Origin: Sphingomonas sp.
GTDB taxonomy: Bacteria > Pseudomonadota > Alphaproteobacteria > Sphingomonadales > Sphingomonadaceae
Assembly (NCBI RefSeq): GCF_019746665.1
Contig: NZ_JAIERS010000007.1
Location: 62,001 to 126,000 of the forward strand
Direction: 5' to 3'
DNA length: 64,000 bases
Shown here one piece after another: positions 35,667 through 44,790 of the stretch. The notes below the pieces were generated by a model. That model was not told the DNA's origin. It was given only the letters and a program-made list of their open reading frames with translations, and made no database searches. The translations under genes and the position numbers were made by a program. The first letter of the stretch is position 1. Every line of letters begins with the position of its first letter.

Positions 35667-37930
35667 ATGCTCGATACGACCAGCCGCTGGACGCTTGGCC
35701 TTGCTCTGATGCTCACGGGCGTGGGGATGCCCACTGTCGCCGCCGCGCAGGAGGCGCAGCCCGCCGCCGCCCAGCCCGAGCAGATTGAGCAGCCCGACAT
35801 CATCGTCAGCGCCGAGCGCCGCCGGGAGTATCGCAAGGACGTGCCGCTCTCGGTCGGCTCGCTCACCGGCGAGAATCTGTCGGTGATCCAGGCTGGCGGC
35901 ACCGACATTCGCGGGCTTTCGGGCCGCATCGCCAGCTTGAACATCGAAAGCTCGTTCGGCCGCGCGTTCCCGCGCTTCTACATTCGCGGTCTCGGCAACA
36001 CCGATTTCGACCTGAACGCGTCGCAGCCGGTGAGCCTGGTCTATGACGACGTCGTGCTCGAAAACCCGATCATCAAGGGTTTCCCGATCTTCGACCTGTC
36101 GCAGCTCGAAGTGCTGCGCGGGCCGCAGGGCACGCTGTTCGGGCGCAACACCCCGGCGGGCATCGTCAAGTTCAGCACCGTGCGCCCCGATGAAGCCGGT
36201 GGTTATTTCCGCGCGAGCTATGGCAGCTTCGACAGCGTGAACTTCGAAGGCGCGGCCACCGTGAAGCTGAGCGAGACGCTCTCGGCGCGCTTTTCGACGC
36301 TGTATCAGCACCGCTCGGACTGGCTCGACAATGTGCGCACCCCGCGCCGTGGCGACCTGGAAGGCTTTGACGATTGGGCCGGCCGCGTGCAGCTGCAATG
36401 GCAGCCGAGCCAGCCGCTCACCGTGCGGCTGACCGGCCAGTGGCGCGTGCTCGACGGCACCGCGCGCGTGTTCCGCGCGAACGCCTTCGCAACCGGCTGA
36501 TCGGGCTTGGCGGCCCGGGCACGCCGTTCCGCCGCGATCAGGTGGCGGTCGACGCCATCAACTTCCAGTCGCTGCGCAACTATAATGCCGGCCTGACGGT
36601 CGATTACGACTTCGGCCCGGTCACTCTCACCTCGGTGACGGCCTATTGGAACGGCGACCTGCGCAGCCGGGGCGACATCGATGGCGGCTTCGGCAACGCC
36701 TTCGCGCCGCCGTTCGGCCCGGGGTTCATTCCCTTCTCGGCGCAATCGCAGGATGATGTGCCGAACCTCGACCAGTTCACCCAGGAATTGCGCATCGCCT
36801 CGACGCTGGGCGGGCGCATCAACTATCAGGGCGGCTTCTTCTACTTCAACGAGAAGCTGCGCGTCCAATCGCTCGATTTCAACAACCCCACCGATCCCCT
36901 GCCCTCGGCGATCGCGACCCAGCGCCAGGGTAGCGAGGCGTTCGGCTTCTTCGGTTCGGCCAATTATCGCTTCCCCTTCGGCCTGACGCTGCGCGGCGGC
37001 CTGCGGTACAATAACGACACGCGCAACTTCGTCGCCGCGCGCCCCGTCGATACCCGCCCGGGCTTCCTGGGCTTTGGCGGCCCGGTGCCCGATCAGCGCG
37101 CCAATGTCGGCAGCGACATCGTCACCTGGGACGTGAGCCTGACGCAGAAGATCAACGACGACATCAACTTCTATGCCCGCGTCGCGCGCGGCTATCGCGC
37201 GCCCTCGATCCAGGGCCGCCTGACGTTCGGCCGCACCCTGTCGGTCGCGCGGAACGAGCGGACGCTGTCGTATGAAGGCGGCTTCAAGACCAGCTTCTTC
37301 AACAACAAGCTGCGCTTCAACATCAACGGCTTCTACTTCAGCACCGACGATCTGCAGCTGACGGCGGTAGGCGGCACCTCCAACTTCACGACGCTGCTCA
37401 ACGCGCGCAACGTCGAAGGTTCGGGCTTCGAGGCCGAGCTGGAAGCGACCCCGGCGCCGCGCTTCTTCGTCACCGCCTCGGTCAGCCTCAACAACACCCG
37501 GATCAACGATCCGAACCTGTTCGTCGCCGGCTGCGCCGCGGCCTGCACCGTGCTCAACCCGCAGCGGCCGGGGTCGCCGGGGATTTACAACATCAACGGC
37601 AACGCGCTGCCCCAGGCGCCGAAGTGGATCGCCAACTGGACCGCGCGCTATTCGGTGCCGTTCCGTGGCGGCGAGGTCTATGGGTTGACCGACTGGGCCT
37701 ATCGCTCGCGCATCCAGTTCTTCCTGTACGACTCGGTCGAGTTCAGCAGCAACTACCAGCTCGAAGGCGGCGCGCGCGTCGGCTACCGGGTCGGCAAGTG
37801 GGATTTCGCCGCGTTCGCGCGCAACATCACCGACATGGTGGCGGCGACCGGCGGCATCGACTTCAACAACCTGACCGGCTTCGTCAACGAACCGCGCATC
37901 GTCGGGTTCGAGGTCGGCTTCAAATATTGA
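35667..37930 (+). pseudogene. TonB-dependent receptor interrupted by a one-base frameshift
   Basis: The first part, from ATG 35667 (GGGGGG five bases upstream), has a signal peptide ending near TVAAAQEA, a TonB-box-like DIIVSAERR, plug motifs FYIRGLGNTDF and QLEVLRGPQGTLFGRNTPAG, and stops at TGA 36498-36500. The barrel continues immediately in the -1 frame as LIGLGGPGTPFRRDQ and runs to PRIVGFEVGFKY*, ending at 37930. Adding one C in GGCTGATC (about 36496) would restore a protein of about 755 residues. Nothing else is decayed, so the break is recent, a sequencing error, or phase variation. Confidence 0.85.
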
Positions 37931-37938
37931 TCGACGGT

Positions 37939-37962
37939 CCCCCGCCGCGCGAGCGGCGGGGG
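37939..37962 (+). terminator. Strong GCGA-loop hairpin after the receptor
   Basis: CCCCCGCCGC (37939-37948) and GCGGCGGGGG (37953-37962) form a perfect 10-bp stem closed by a GCGA (GNRA) tetraloop, 8 bases after the receptor stop. The following bases are not T-rich, so termination or mRNA 3'-end protection are both possible. Confidence 0.55.
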
Positions 37963-38035
37963 CTGTGTCGGCGAAGCGCTGGACGACGATCCGCACCCCC
38001 GGCTATGCGACAAGCGCCGATTGGGGAGAGACTCG

Positions 38036-40864
38036 ATGCTCACGCGCCTGGTGCCGCTTGCCTGCCCGCTGGCCCTCGTCGCCCTGGCCCCCGCGCTCGG
38101 CGCCGCGCCGCGCAAGCCCGCCGCGACGCCGCTCCCGACCGGACAGCGCCTGACCCCGCTCGCCGCGCCGGGGGCCAAGTTCGAGCCGCTCGTCACCCGC
38201 GGCGGCCCCAAGCCCGATTATATCGCCGATGGCGCGGCGGCGATGGCGCTCTCGCCCGATGGCACGCGGCTCGCGATCCTGACGAGCGGGTTCAATCGCT
38301 ATAACGGGCCGGGCGGCGGGCTCGATCCGAAAATTTCCCAGCAATATGTGTTGCTTTACCGCATTGGCGCCACGGGCGCGGTGCATGAGCAGACGTTGAC
38401 GGTGAACAACAGCTTCGGCGGCATCGCCTGGGCGCCCGATGGGCAGGGCTTCGCGGTCGGCGGCGGGGTGGACGACAAGCTCTATCTGTTCCGCCGCGAG
38501 GGGGATGGCTTCGCGGCGGACGGCGCGCCGATCGCGTTGGGGCACAAGGCGGGCAATGGCGCGGGCGTCGCGCCGCAGGCCGCCGGCGTCGCCATCGCGC
38601 CCGATGGCCGCCACGCGCTCGTCGCCAATTATTACAACGACTCGGTCAGCCTGATCGACCTTGCCGCGCGCCGCGTGATCGCCGAACAGGATTTGCGCCC
38701 CGGCAAGATCGACCCCGCGCGAAGCGGCACGCCCGGCGGCAGCTATCCCTTCGCGGTCGCCTTCACCGGCGCGGGCACCGCCTGGGTCTCCGCCGCGCGC
38801 GACCGCGAGCTGATCGCGCTGGCGGTGAGCGACACGGGGCTGAAGGTCACCGCCCGCCTGCGCACCATCGGCGAGCCAACCGCCCTGCTCCACGATCCCG
38901 CACGCGGCCGGCTCTACGCGGTCGAGGACAATGACGATCGGCTGGCGATGGTCGATACGGCGACCGGGAGACTGCTCGCCGAGCCGCGGCTGGGCCTGCC
39001 CGACAGCCTGGGCGCCGCGCCCGGCAAGGGGTTCAACCCCAATGCGCTCGCGCTGCTGCCCGATGGCCGGCTGGTGGTGAGCTATGGCGGGGCCAACGCC
39101 GCCGCTTTGGTCGCGCCGGGCGCGCGCGACGCGCGGGTGCTCGGCCTGGTGCCGACCGGCTGGTATCCGTCCGCCGTCGCCGCCAGCCGTGATGGGCGGC
39201 GGCTGTTCGTCGCCAACCGCAAGAGTCCGCCCGGCCCGAACCCGCTCGGCTGCCCGCCCAAGGTCGCGACCGTGCAGGCGCAGCCGACCGCGTGCGGCGC
39301 GGCGAACCAGTATATCTTCCAGCTGGAAAAGGCCGGGCTGCTGCAATTCCCCTCCCCAAGCCCGCGCGCGCTCGCCGCGACGACGCTGCAGGCGGCCGCC
39401 AATCTGGGGCTGAACAACGGCGCCGAGCGGCGCCGGGCGGCGGTGGTGATGGCGCAACTTCGCACGCGCATCCGCCACGTTGTCTTCATCGTGAAGGAAA
39501 ACCGCACCTATGATCAGGTGCTCGGCGATCTGGAAATCGGCAATGGCGATCCCCGTCTCGCGATCCTGGGCGAGCGGCTGAGCCCCAATCTCCACGCGCT
39601 CGCCCGCCAGTTCGTGACGCTCGACAATTTCTACGACAGCGGCGAGCAAAGCTCGACCGGCTGGACCTGGACGACCGCCGCGCGCACCACCGATCTGCTC
39701 GAGAAGACGGCGCCGGTGAATTATGCCGGGCGCGGGCTGTCCTACGAATCCGAACAGCTCGACCGCAACATCGCGACCAGCCTCAGCCCCGCCGAGCGGG
39801 CGCGGGCGAACCCCAAGGCAGGCACCGACCCCGATGTGCTGCCTGGTTCCGCGCTGCTCACCGCCCCCGATGGCGATGAGGATGACGAGGCCGGGCGCGG
39901 CGCGGGCTTCATCTGGAACGCCGCGCTCAAGGCCGGGCTGACGGTGCGCAACTACGGCTTCTCCAGTTCGGTGCTCGACGATCGCAACAATCAGGGCGAG
40001 GCGCTGGTGCGCGAGCCGTTCAAGGCGCGGCGCCCGATCTTCCAGGCGGCCGACCGCGCGCTCGCGCCGCTGTCCGACCCCTATTTCCGGGGCTTCGACA
40101 TGCGCGTCCCCGATTATTGGCGCACCGAGGAATGGCTGCGCGAGTTCGGCGAGCAGCAGGCCAAGGGCACGATGCCACGGCTCACGCTGCTCCGGCTCGG
40201 CGGCGACCATTTCGGCGATTTCGACAAGGCGATCGACGGGGTGAACACGGTCGAAACCCAGATGGCCGACAATGACTATGCCGTCGGCCGCGTGGTGGAG
40301 GCGATCGCCAAGAGCCGCTTCGCCGCCGACACGCTGGTGTTCGTGATCGAGGATGATGCACAGAACGGGCAGGACCATGTCGATGCCCGCCGCTCGATCG
40401 CGTTCGTCGTCGGGCCTTATGTAAAGCAGAAGGCGCTGGTCTCGACGCGCTATACGACCGTCCATCTGGTGCGCACGATCGGCGCGGTGCTCGGGCTGAA
40501 GCCGCTGGGGCTGAACGACGCGCTGGCCGCGCCGATGGCGGATCTGTTCGACCTTGGCCAGCGCGACTGGACCTTCACCGCCCGGCCGGCGGCGGTGCTG
40601 CGGACGACGCAACTGCCGATTCCGGCCCCCGCGTTCGCCGACGCGGGCGCAAGCCTTTGCCGCCTGCGCAGCGCCGATTACTGGGCCCAGGCGATGGCTG
40701 GCCAGGATTTTGCGCAGGAAGACCGGCTCGACACCGATCGCTTCAACGCCGCGCTTTGGTCGGGGCTCGGCAACGGGCCGGTGCCAAGTGATCGTAACGG
40801 TGCCGATTTACGCGAGGGCCGCGCGCGACTGCTAAGCGCGGTGCCGGTCGGTTGCCCCTCGTAA
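38036..40864 (+). CDS. Exported beta-propeller / alkaline-phosphatase-fold phosphoesterase
   Basis: A 942-residue protein with a signal peptide (MLTRLVPLACPLALVALAPA). Residues to about 450 hold repeats of YVTN/YncE beta-propeller type, for example MALSPDGTRLAIL, VAIAPDGRHALVANYYNDSV and GWYPSAVAASRDGRRLFVAN. The second half is a PF04185-like phosphoesterase: RHVVFIVKENRTYDQVLGDL, DNFYDSGEQSSTGWTWT and VFVIEDDAQNGQDHVDARRS. This suggests a periplasmic phosphatase or phospholipase with a binding propeller. I chose ATG 38036 for its GGGGAGAG site. Substrate unknown. Confidence 0.85.
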   Translation: MLTRLVPLACPLALVALAPALGAAPRKPAATPLPTGQRLTPLAAPGAKFEPLVTRGGPKPDYIADGAAAMALSPDGTRLAILTSGFNRYNGPGGGLDPKISQQYVLLYRIGATGAVHEQTLTVNNSFGGIAWAPDGQGFAVGGGVDDKLYLFRREGDGFAADGAPIALGHKAGNGAGVAPQAAGVAIAPDGRHALVANYYNDSVSLIDLAARRVIAEQDLRPGKIDPARSGTPGGSYPFAVAFTGAGTAWVSAARDRELIALAVSDTGLKVTARLRTIGEPTALLHDPARGRLYAVEDNDDRLAMVDTATGRLLAEPRLGLPDSLGAAPGKGFNPNALALLPDGRLVVSYGGANAAALVAPGARDARVLGLVPTGWYPSAVAASRDGRRLFVANRKSPPGPNPLGCPPKVATVQAQPTACGAANQYIFQLEKAGLLQFPSPSPRALAATTLQAAANLGLNNGAERRRAAVVMAQLRTRIRHVVFIVKENRTYDQVLGDLEIGNGDPRLAILGERLSPNLHALARQFVTLDNFYDSGEQSSTGWTWTTAARTTDLLEKTAPVNYAGRGLSYESEQLDRNIATSLSPAERARANPKAGTDPDVLPGSALLTAPDGDEDDEAGRGAGFIWNAALKAGLTVRNYGFSSSVLDDRNNQGEALVREPFKARRPIFQAADRALAPLSDPYFRGFDMRVPDYWRTEEWLREFGEQQAKGTMPRLTLLRLGGDHFGDFDKAIDGVNTVETQMADNDYAVGRVVEAIAKSRFAADTLVFVIEDDAQNGQDHVDARRSIAFVVGPYVKQKALVSTRYTTVHLVRTIGAVLGLKPLGLNDALAAPMADLFDLGQRDWTFTARPAAVLRTTQLPIPAPAFADAGASLCRLRSADYWAQAMAGQDFAQEDRLDTDRFNAALWSGLGNGPVPSDRNGADLREGRARLLSAVPVGCPS

Positions 40865-40938
40865 CGGATTAGTAACTACGTAAAGCTACGCTTGCCCGCG
40901 CGGGACGTGCTCGGTTAGCAGCATGTCGGGGGCGATAG

Positions 40939-42654
40939 ATGAGCGAAACGCAATGTGACGTCGCGCCGCCGGTGCCACCGGCGGATGACAGTGACGGTGC
41001 CAATTGGGGCGTCCTCGCCACCGCGAGCCTGCTCGCGGCGTGCGGCGGATCGGGCGGCAGCAGCAGCTCGAGCAGCGCGCCGCCGACCACCGTCGCGCCG
41101 ACGCCCACGCCTGCCCCCACGCCCGCCGCGCCCGCGATCACCGCCGCGCAGGCCAGCCGCTTTCTGCAACAGGCGACCTTCGGCGCGACCACCGCGGAGA
41201 TCGCCCGGGTGCAGACGCTCGGCTTCAACGCCTGGATCACCGATCAGGCGAGCCAGCCGCGCACCGCGCATTGGGATTGGCTGGTCGCGAACAACTTCGC
41301 CGCCACCGCGACGATGAACAACTCGACCGGCTTCGACAACAGCGTGTGGCGGCAGATCATCACCGAGCCCGGCCAGCTGCGCCAGCGCGTCGGCATGGCG
41401 CTGTCCGAGATCATGGTGATCGGCGTCGACGGCGTGAACCTCAGCTGGCGGCAGATGAACGGCGGCGCCTGGCTCGACGTGCTGCTCGACAATGCGCTTG
41501 GCAATTTCCGCACGCTGATGGAGCGCGTCACATATCTGCCCGCGATGGCGAGCTTCCTCACCTATCTCGGCAATCGCCGCGCCAACGCGACCACGGGCTC
41601 GCTGCCCGACGAGAATTATGCCCGCGAGCTGATGCAGCTGTTCACGCTGGGGCTCTATCGGCTCAACGCCGACGGCACGTTGCAGCTGGCGAACGGCCAG
41701 CCGATCGAAACCTATACGCAGACCGACGTGACGCAGCTGGCGCGCGTGTTCACCGGCCTTGTGCTCGACAGCACGGATAACACCAACCCCGATCGCTATC
41801 GCCGGCCGCTGATCTTCAACAACGGCATCCGCGAGACGGGCGCCTCGACCTTCCTCGGCGCGACCGTGCCGGCGGGCAGCGACGGGCCGACCGCGCTGCG
41901 CATCGCGCTCGATACGATCTTCGGCCACCCGAACCTGCCGCCCTTCATCGCGCGCCAGCTGATCCAGCGGCTCGTCACCTCCAACCCCTCGCCGGCTTAT
42001 GTCGGCCGGGTGGCGGCGGCGTTCAGCGATAACGGCCAGGGCGTGCGCGGCGATCTGCTGGCGACGGTGCGCGCGATCCTGCTCGATAGCGAGGCGCGCA
42101 GCGACGCGACGCTCACCAGCACCAGCGGCGGCAAGCTGCGCGAGCCGGTGATCCGCCTCGCCAACTGGGCGCGCGCTTTCGGGGCGACATCGGCGGGCGG
42201 GCTGTGGCCGATCGGCGATACCTCCAGCACCACCACCCGGCTCGGCCAATCCTATGGCCGCAGCGGATCGGTGTTCAACTTCTTCCGCCCGGGCTACACG
42301 CCGCCCAACACCGCGATCGCGAACGCCAATCTCGTCGCGCCCGAATTCCAGATCACCAACGACGTGACGGTGGTCGCCTATGTGAACTACATGCAGGCGA
42401 CGATCCAGAACGGCATCGCGAGCGACGTGCGCGCCGATTACAGTCCGCTGACCGCGATCGCGAACGACAGCGCCGCGCTGGTCGATCAGGTCAACCTGCT
42501 GCTCACCGCCAACCAGCTGAGCGCGGCGACCGTGGCCGCGATCCGCGCGGCGGTGGACAGTATCGCGATCACCGCGACCAACGCCGCGCAGAACCGCGTC
42601 TATACCGCGATCCTGCTGACGATGGCCGCCCCCGAATATCTCGTGCAGCGTTGA
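40939..42654 (+). CDS. DUF1800 family protein
   Basis: A 571-residue protein. An unusual acidic N-terminus precedes a short hydrophobic run with a lipobox-like LLAAC at about residues 31-35, then a Ser/Thr/Pro linker, so it may be a lipoprotein although the basic n-region is missing. The DUF1800 body has AASRFLQQATFGAT-like ASRFLQQATFGATTAEI, DENYARELMQLFTLGLYRLN, FARQLIQRLV-type IARQLIQRLVT and SVFNFFRPGYTPP. Biochemical role unknown. Almost always found paired with DUF1501, as here, 13 bases downstream. Confidence 0.88.
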   Translation: MSETQCDVAPPVPPADDSDGANWGVLATASLLAACGGSGGSSSSSSAPPTTVAPTPTPAPTPAAPAITAAQASRFLQQATFGATTAEIARVQTLGFNAWITDQASQPRTAHWDWLVANNFAATATMNNSTGFDNSVWRQIITEPGQLRQRVGMALSEIMVIGVDGVNLSWRQMNGGAWLDVLLDNALGNFRTLMERVTYLPAMASFLTYLGNRRANATTGSLPDENYARELMQLFTLGLYRLNADGTLQLANGQPIETYTQTDVTQLARVFTGLVLDSTDNTNPDRYRRPLIFNNGIRETGASTFLGATVPAGSDGPTALRIALDTIFGHPNLPPFIARQLIQRLVTSNPSPAYVGRVAAAFSDNGQGVRGDLLATVRAILLDSEARSDATLTSTSGGKLREPVIRLANWARAFGATSAGGLWPIGDTSSTTTRLGQSYGRSGSVFNFFRPGYTPPNTAIANANLVAPEFQITNDVTVVAYVNYMQATIQNGIASDVRADYSPLTAIANDSAALVDQVNLLLTANQLSAATVAAIRAAVDSIAITATNAAQNRVYTAILLTMAAPEYLVQR

Positions 42655-42667
42655 GAAGGATGCCGCG

Positions 42668-44053
42668 ATGACGCCGCCCACCGACCAATCGCGCCGCGCC
42701 TTCCTCAAGCGATCGGCGGCGCTCGGCCTCGCCGGCAGCGCGGGTCCGTTCGTGATGAACCTCGCCGCGATCGGCGAGGCGGCGGCGGCCACCAGCGCCG
42801 ATTACAAGGCGCTGGTCTGCGTGTTCCTTTATGGCGGCAATGATTACGCCAACACCCTGCCGCCCTATGACCAGGCAAGCTACAACCTTTACCAGGCGGC
42901 ACGCGCCAATCTGGCGCACGCGCGCGACGGGCTGGCGCCGACCCTGCTCGATCCGGTGAGCGCGCTCGCGGGCGGGCGGCAATATGCGCTCGCCCCCACG
43001 CTCAGCCCGCTGATGCCGCTGTGGAGCGCGGGGCGGATGGCGGTGGTGCTGAACGTCGGCACGCTCATTCAGCCGACGACCAAGGCGCAATACACCGCCG
43101 GATCGGTACGCCTGCCGCCCAAATTGTTCAGCCACAACGATCAGCAGAGCTTCTGGCAAGCCTCGAACGCCGAGGGCGCGACCTCGGGCTGGGGCGGACG
43201 GATCGGCGATCTGCTGCAGTCGGGCAATGGCAGCGCGACGCTCACCTGCATCAACGCCAGCGGCAACGCGGTGTTCATGAGCGGGCGCAGCGCGATCCAA
43301 TATTCGGTCGGCTCGAACGGCCCGATCGCGCTGCTCAACAACGGCACCACGTTGTTCGGCTCGGCCACCGCCGCGCAGACGCTGCGCAACCTGATGACCG
43401 CACCCAGCGCGCAGTTGCTGGCGAACGAACACGCGACCGTCAGCAAGCGCGCGCTCGATACCTATGCCCAGGTCAACAGCGCGCTCGGTGGCGCGCCGGC
43501 GGCCAATTTCTCGCTGTTCCCCACCGGCAGCCTTGCCGATCAGCTGAAGATCGTCGCGCGGCTGATCTCGGTGAGCCAGGAACTCGGCGCGCGGCGCCAG
43601 GTGTTCTTCGTCTCGATCGGCGGCTGGGACTTGCACGACAATCTCGTCGCCCAGCATCCCGGGTTGCTGGCGACGGTCGCGAACGCGCTGAAGGCGTTCT
43701 ACGATACCACCGTGTCGCTCGGCATCGCCGATCGGGTGACGACCTTCACCGCGTCCGATTTCGGCCGCACCCTCACCTCGAACGACGATGGTTCGGACCA
43801 TGGCTGGGGGAGCATGCACTTCGTGCTCGGCGGCGCGGTGCAGGGCCGGCGCTTCTACGGCACCCCGCCCGCGATCGGCAGCAATACGCCCGACGATGTC
43901 GGCCAGGGCCGACTATTGCCGGGCATCTCGGTCGATCAATATGCGGCGACGCTCGCCACCTGGTTCGGGGTGACGCCGAGCCAGATGGCGACGGTGCTGC
44001 CCAATATCGGCAACTACAACCCGTCGAGCTGGAACCTGGGCTTCCTCGGCTGA
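42668..44053 (+). CDS. DUF1501 family protein with Tat signal
   Basis: A 461-residue protein. The twin-arginine signal SRRAFLKRSAALGLAGSAGP predicts folded export to the periplasm. The body follows the DUF1501 pattern: VCVFLYGGNDYANTLPPYD, LFSHNDQQSFWQ, GGWDLHDNL, FGRTLTSNDDGSDHGWGSMH and TPDDVGQGRLLPG. The Asp/His arrangement resembles alkaline-phosphatase-superfamily proteins, but activity is unproven. It follows DUF1800 closely, forming the usual two-gene unit. Confidence 0.9.
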   Translation: MTPPTDQSRRAFLKRSAALGLAGSAGPFVMNLAAIGEAAAATSADYKALVCVFLYGGNDYANTLPPYDQASYNLYQAARANLAHARDGLAPTLLDPVSALAGGRQYALAPTLSPLMPLWSAGRMAVVLNVGTLIQPTTKAQYTAGSVRLPPKLFSHNDQQSFWQASNAEGATSGWGGRIGDLLQSGNGSATLTCINASGNAVFMSGRSAIQYSVGSNGPIALLNNGTTLFGSATAAQTLRNLMTAPSAQLLANEHATVSKRALDTYAQVNSALGGAPAANFSLFPTGSLADQLKIVARLISVSQELGARRQVFFVSIGGWDLHDNLVAQHPGLLATVANALKAFYDTTVSLGIADRVTTFTASDFGRTLTSNDDGSDHGWGSMHFVLGGAVQGRRFYGTPPAIGSNTPDDVGQGRLLPGISVDQYAATLATWFGVTPSQMATVLPNIGNYNPSSWNLGFLG

Positions 44054-44166
44054 GGGCGACGGCGCCTCCCGCCACGGATCAAGGGTGCCGTCGGCTCGGG
44101 GCGGGGGCGGATCGAGCATCGTCCGCGCTCCAGGCGACGCCGCACGCCGCCCCTTATGTTCCGGCA

Positions 44167-44253
44167 TGGTGCGGACGGCGGGACTCGAACCCGCACTTCC
44201 CAAGGGAAAACGGATTTTAAGTCCGCTGCGTCTACCGATTTCGCCACGTCCGC
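44167..44253 (-). tRNA. tRNA-Leu (anticodon UAA), CCA encoded
   Basis: Read on the minus strand, the acceptor stem GCGGACG pairs with CGTCCGC and the discriminator A is followed by an encoded CCA (44167-44169). The anticodon arm has stem CGGA/TCCG and loop CTTAAAA, giving anticodon TAA. The long variable arm with TTTCCCTTGGGAA and the D-loop GGCGAAATCGGTAGACGC are typical of leucine tRNA. The T-arm reads GCGGGTTCGAGTCCCGC. Confidence 0.97.
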
Positions 44254-44298
44254 ATGGCCGCATCCTTCATGCGCAGCGGTGGCGCGGCGTCAAGCGGT

Positions 44299-44583
44299 TC
44301 ACACCTCGCAGTTCAGGCGCAGCCGCATTTCCTTGCCGGGCTTGAAATACGGCACCCGCTTGGCGGTGACTTCGACGACTTCGCCGGTCCGCGGGTTGCG
44401 CCCGGTGCGCGCGCCGCGCGCCCGCGTGCTGAACGCCCCGAAGCCGCGCAGCTCGACCCGACCGTCCGCGGCGAGCTTGTCGGCGATGGTATCGAAAAAA
44501 GTCGTGACGATCGCCTCGACATCGCGGGGCGTGAGCCCCGGATTTTCGTCGATCAGCTGTTGCACCAGTTCCGAACGGATCAT
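44299..44583 (-). CDS. ihfB: Integration host factor beta subunit
   Basis: A DNA-bending HU/IHF-family protein of 94 residues. Motifs are [17 protein letters not shown] at the N-terminus, [20 protein letters not shown] and the DNA-contacting arm end [10 protein letters not shown]. The C-terminus [11 protein letters not shown] is family-like. I chose ATG 44583; the upstream frame extension is non-homologous. It follows rpsA on the same strand, a neighbourhood typical of proteobacteria, but a terminator hairpin separates them. Confidence 0.94.
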   Translation of the reverse strand: MIRSELVQQLIDENPGLTPRDVEAIVTTFFDTIADKLAADGRVELRGFGAFSTRARGARTGRNPRTGEVVEVTAKRVPYFKPGKEMRLRLNCEV

Positions 44584-44722
44584 GCCAGCCTCCCCAACCC
44601 GATGTTTCGGCGCCTTGCCCTTGCCGCCGGCACGAGTCGGCACCTTGATCCATGTAAAGATTGGGTTTTGCGTACAACTCGCGTAAGCCCTTGACGATCC
44701 GCATAAACCGCAAAAGCAACGA

Positions 44723-44757
44723 AAATGGGGATGTCGGACGTGCCGACATCCCCATTT
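44723..44757 (-). terminator. rpsA terminator
   Basis: A perfect 15-bp inverted repeat AAATGGGGATGTCGG (44723-44737) / complement (44743-44757) around a 5-base loop lies 33 bases after the rpsA stop. On the minus strand it ends in ATTTTC, giving a U-run. The sequence is nearly symmetrical, so it could also act on the other strand. Confidence 0.88.
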
Positions 44758-44790
44758 CGGGTAATCGAGTTAAGCAACTGTCCCGAAAGC

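Noticed and set aside
38003..40612. An 869-codon open frame antisense to the propeller-phosphoesterase
   Set aside because: Same codon-bias shadow effect; no start signal and no recognisable domain.
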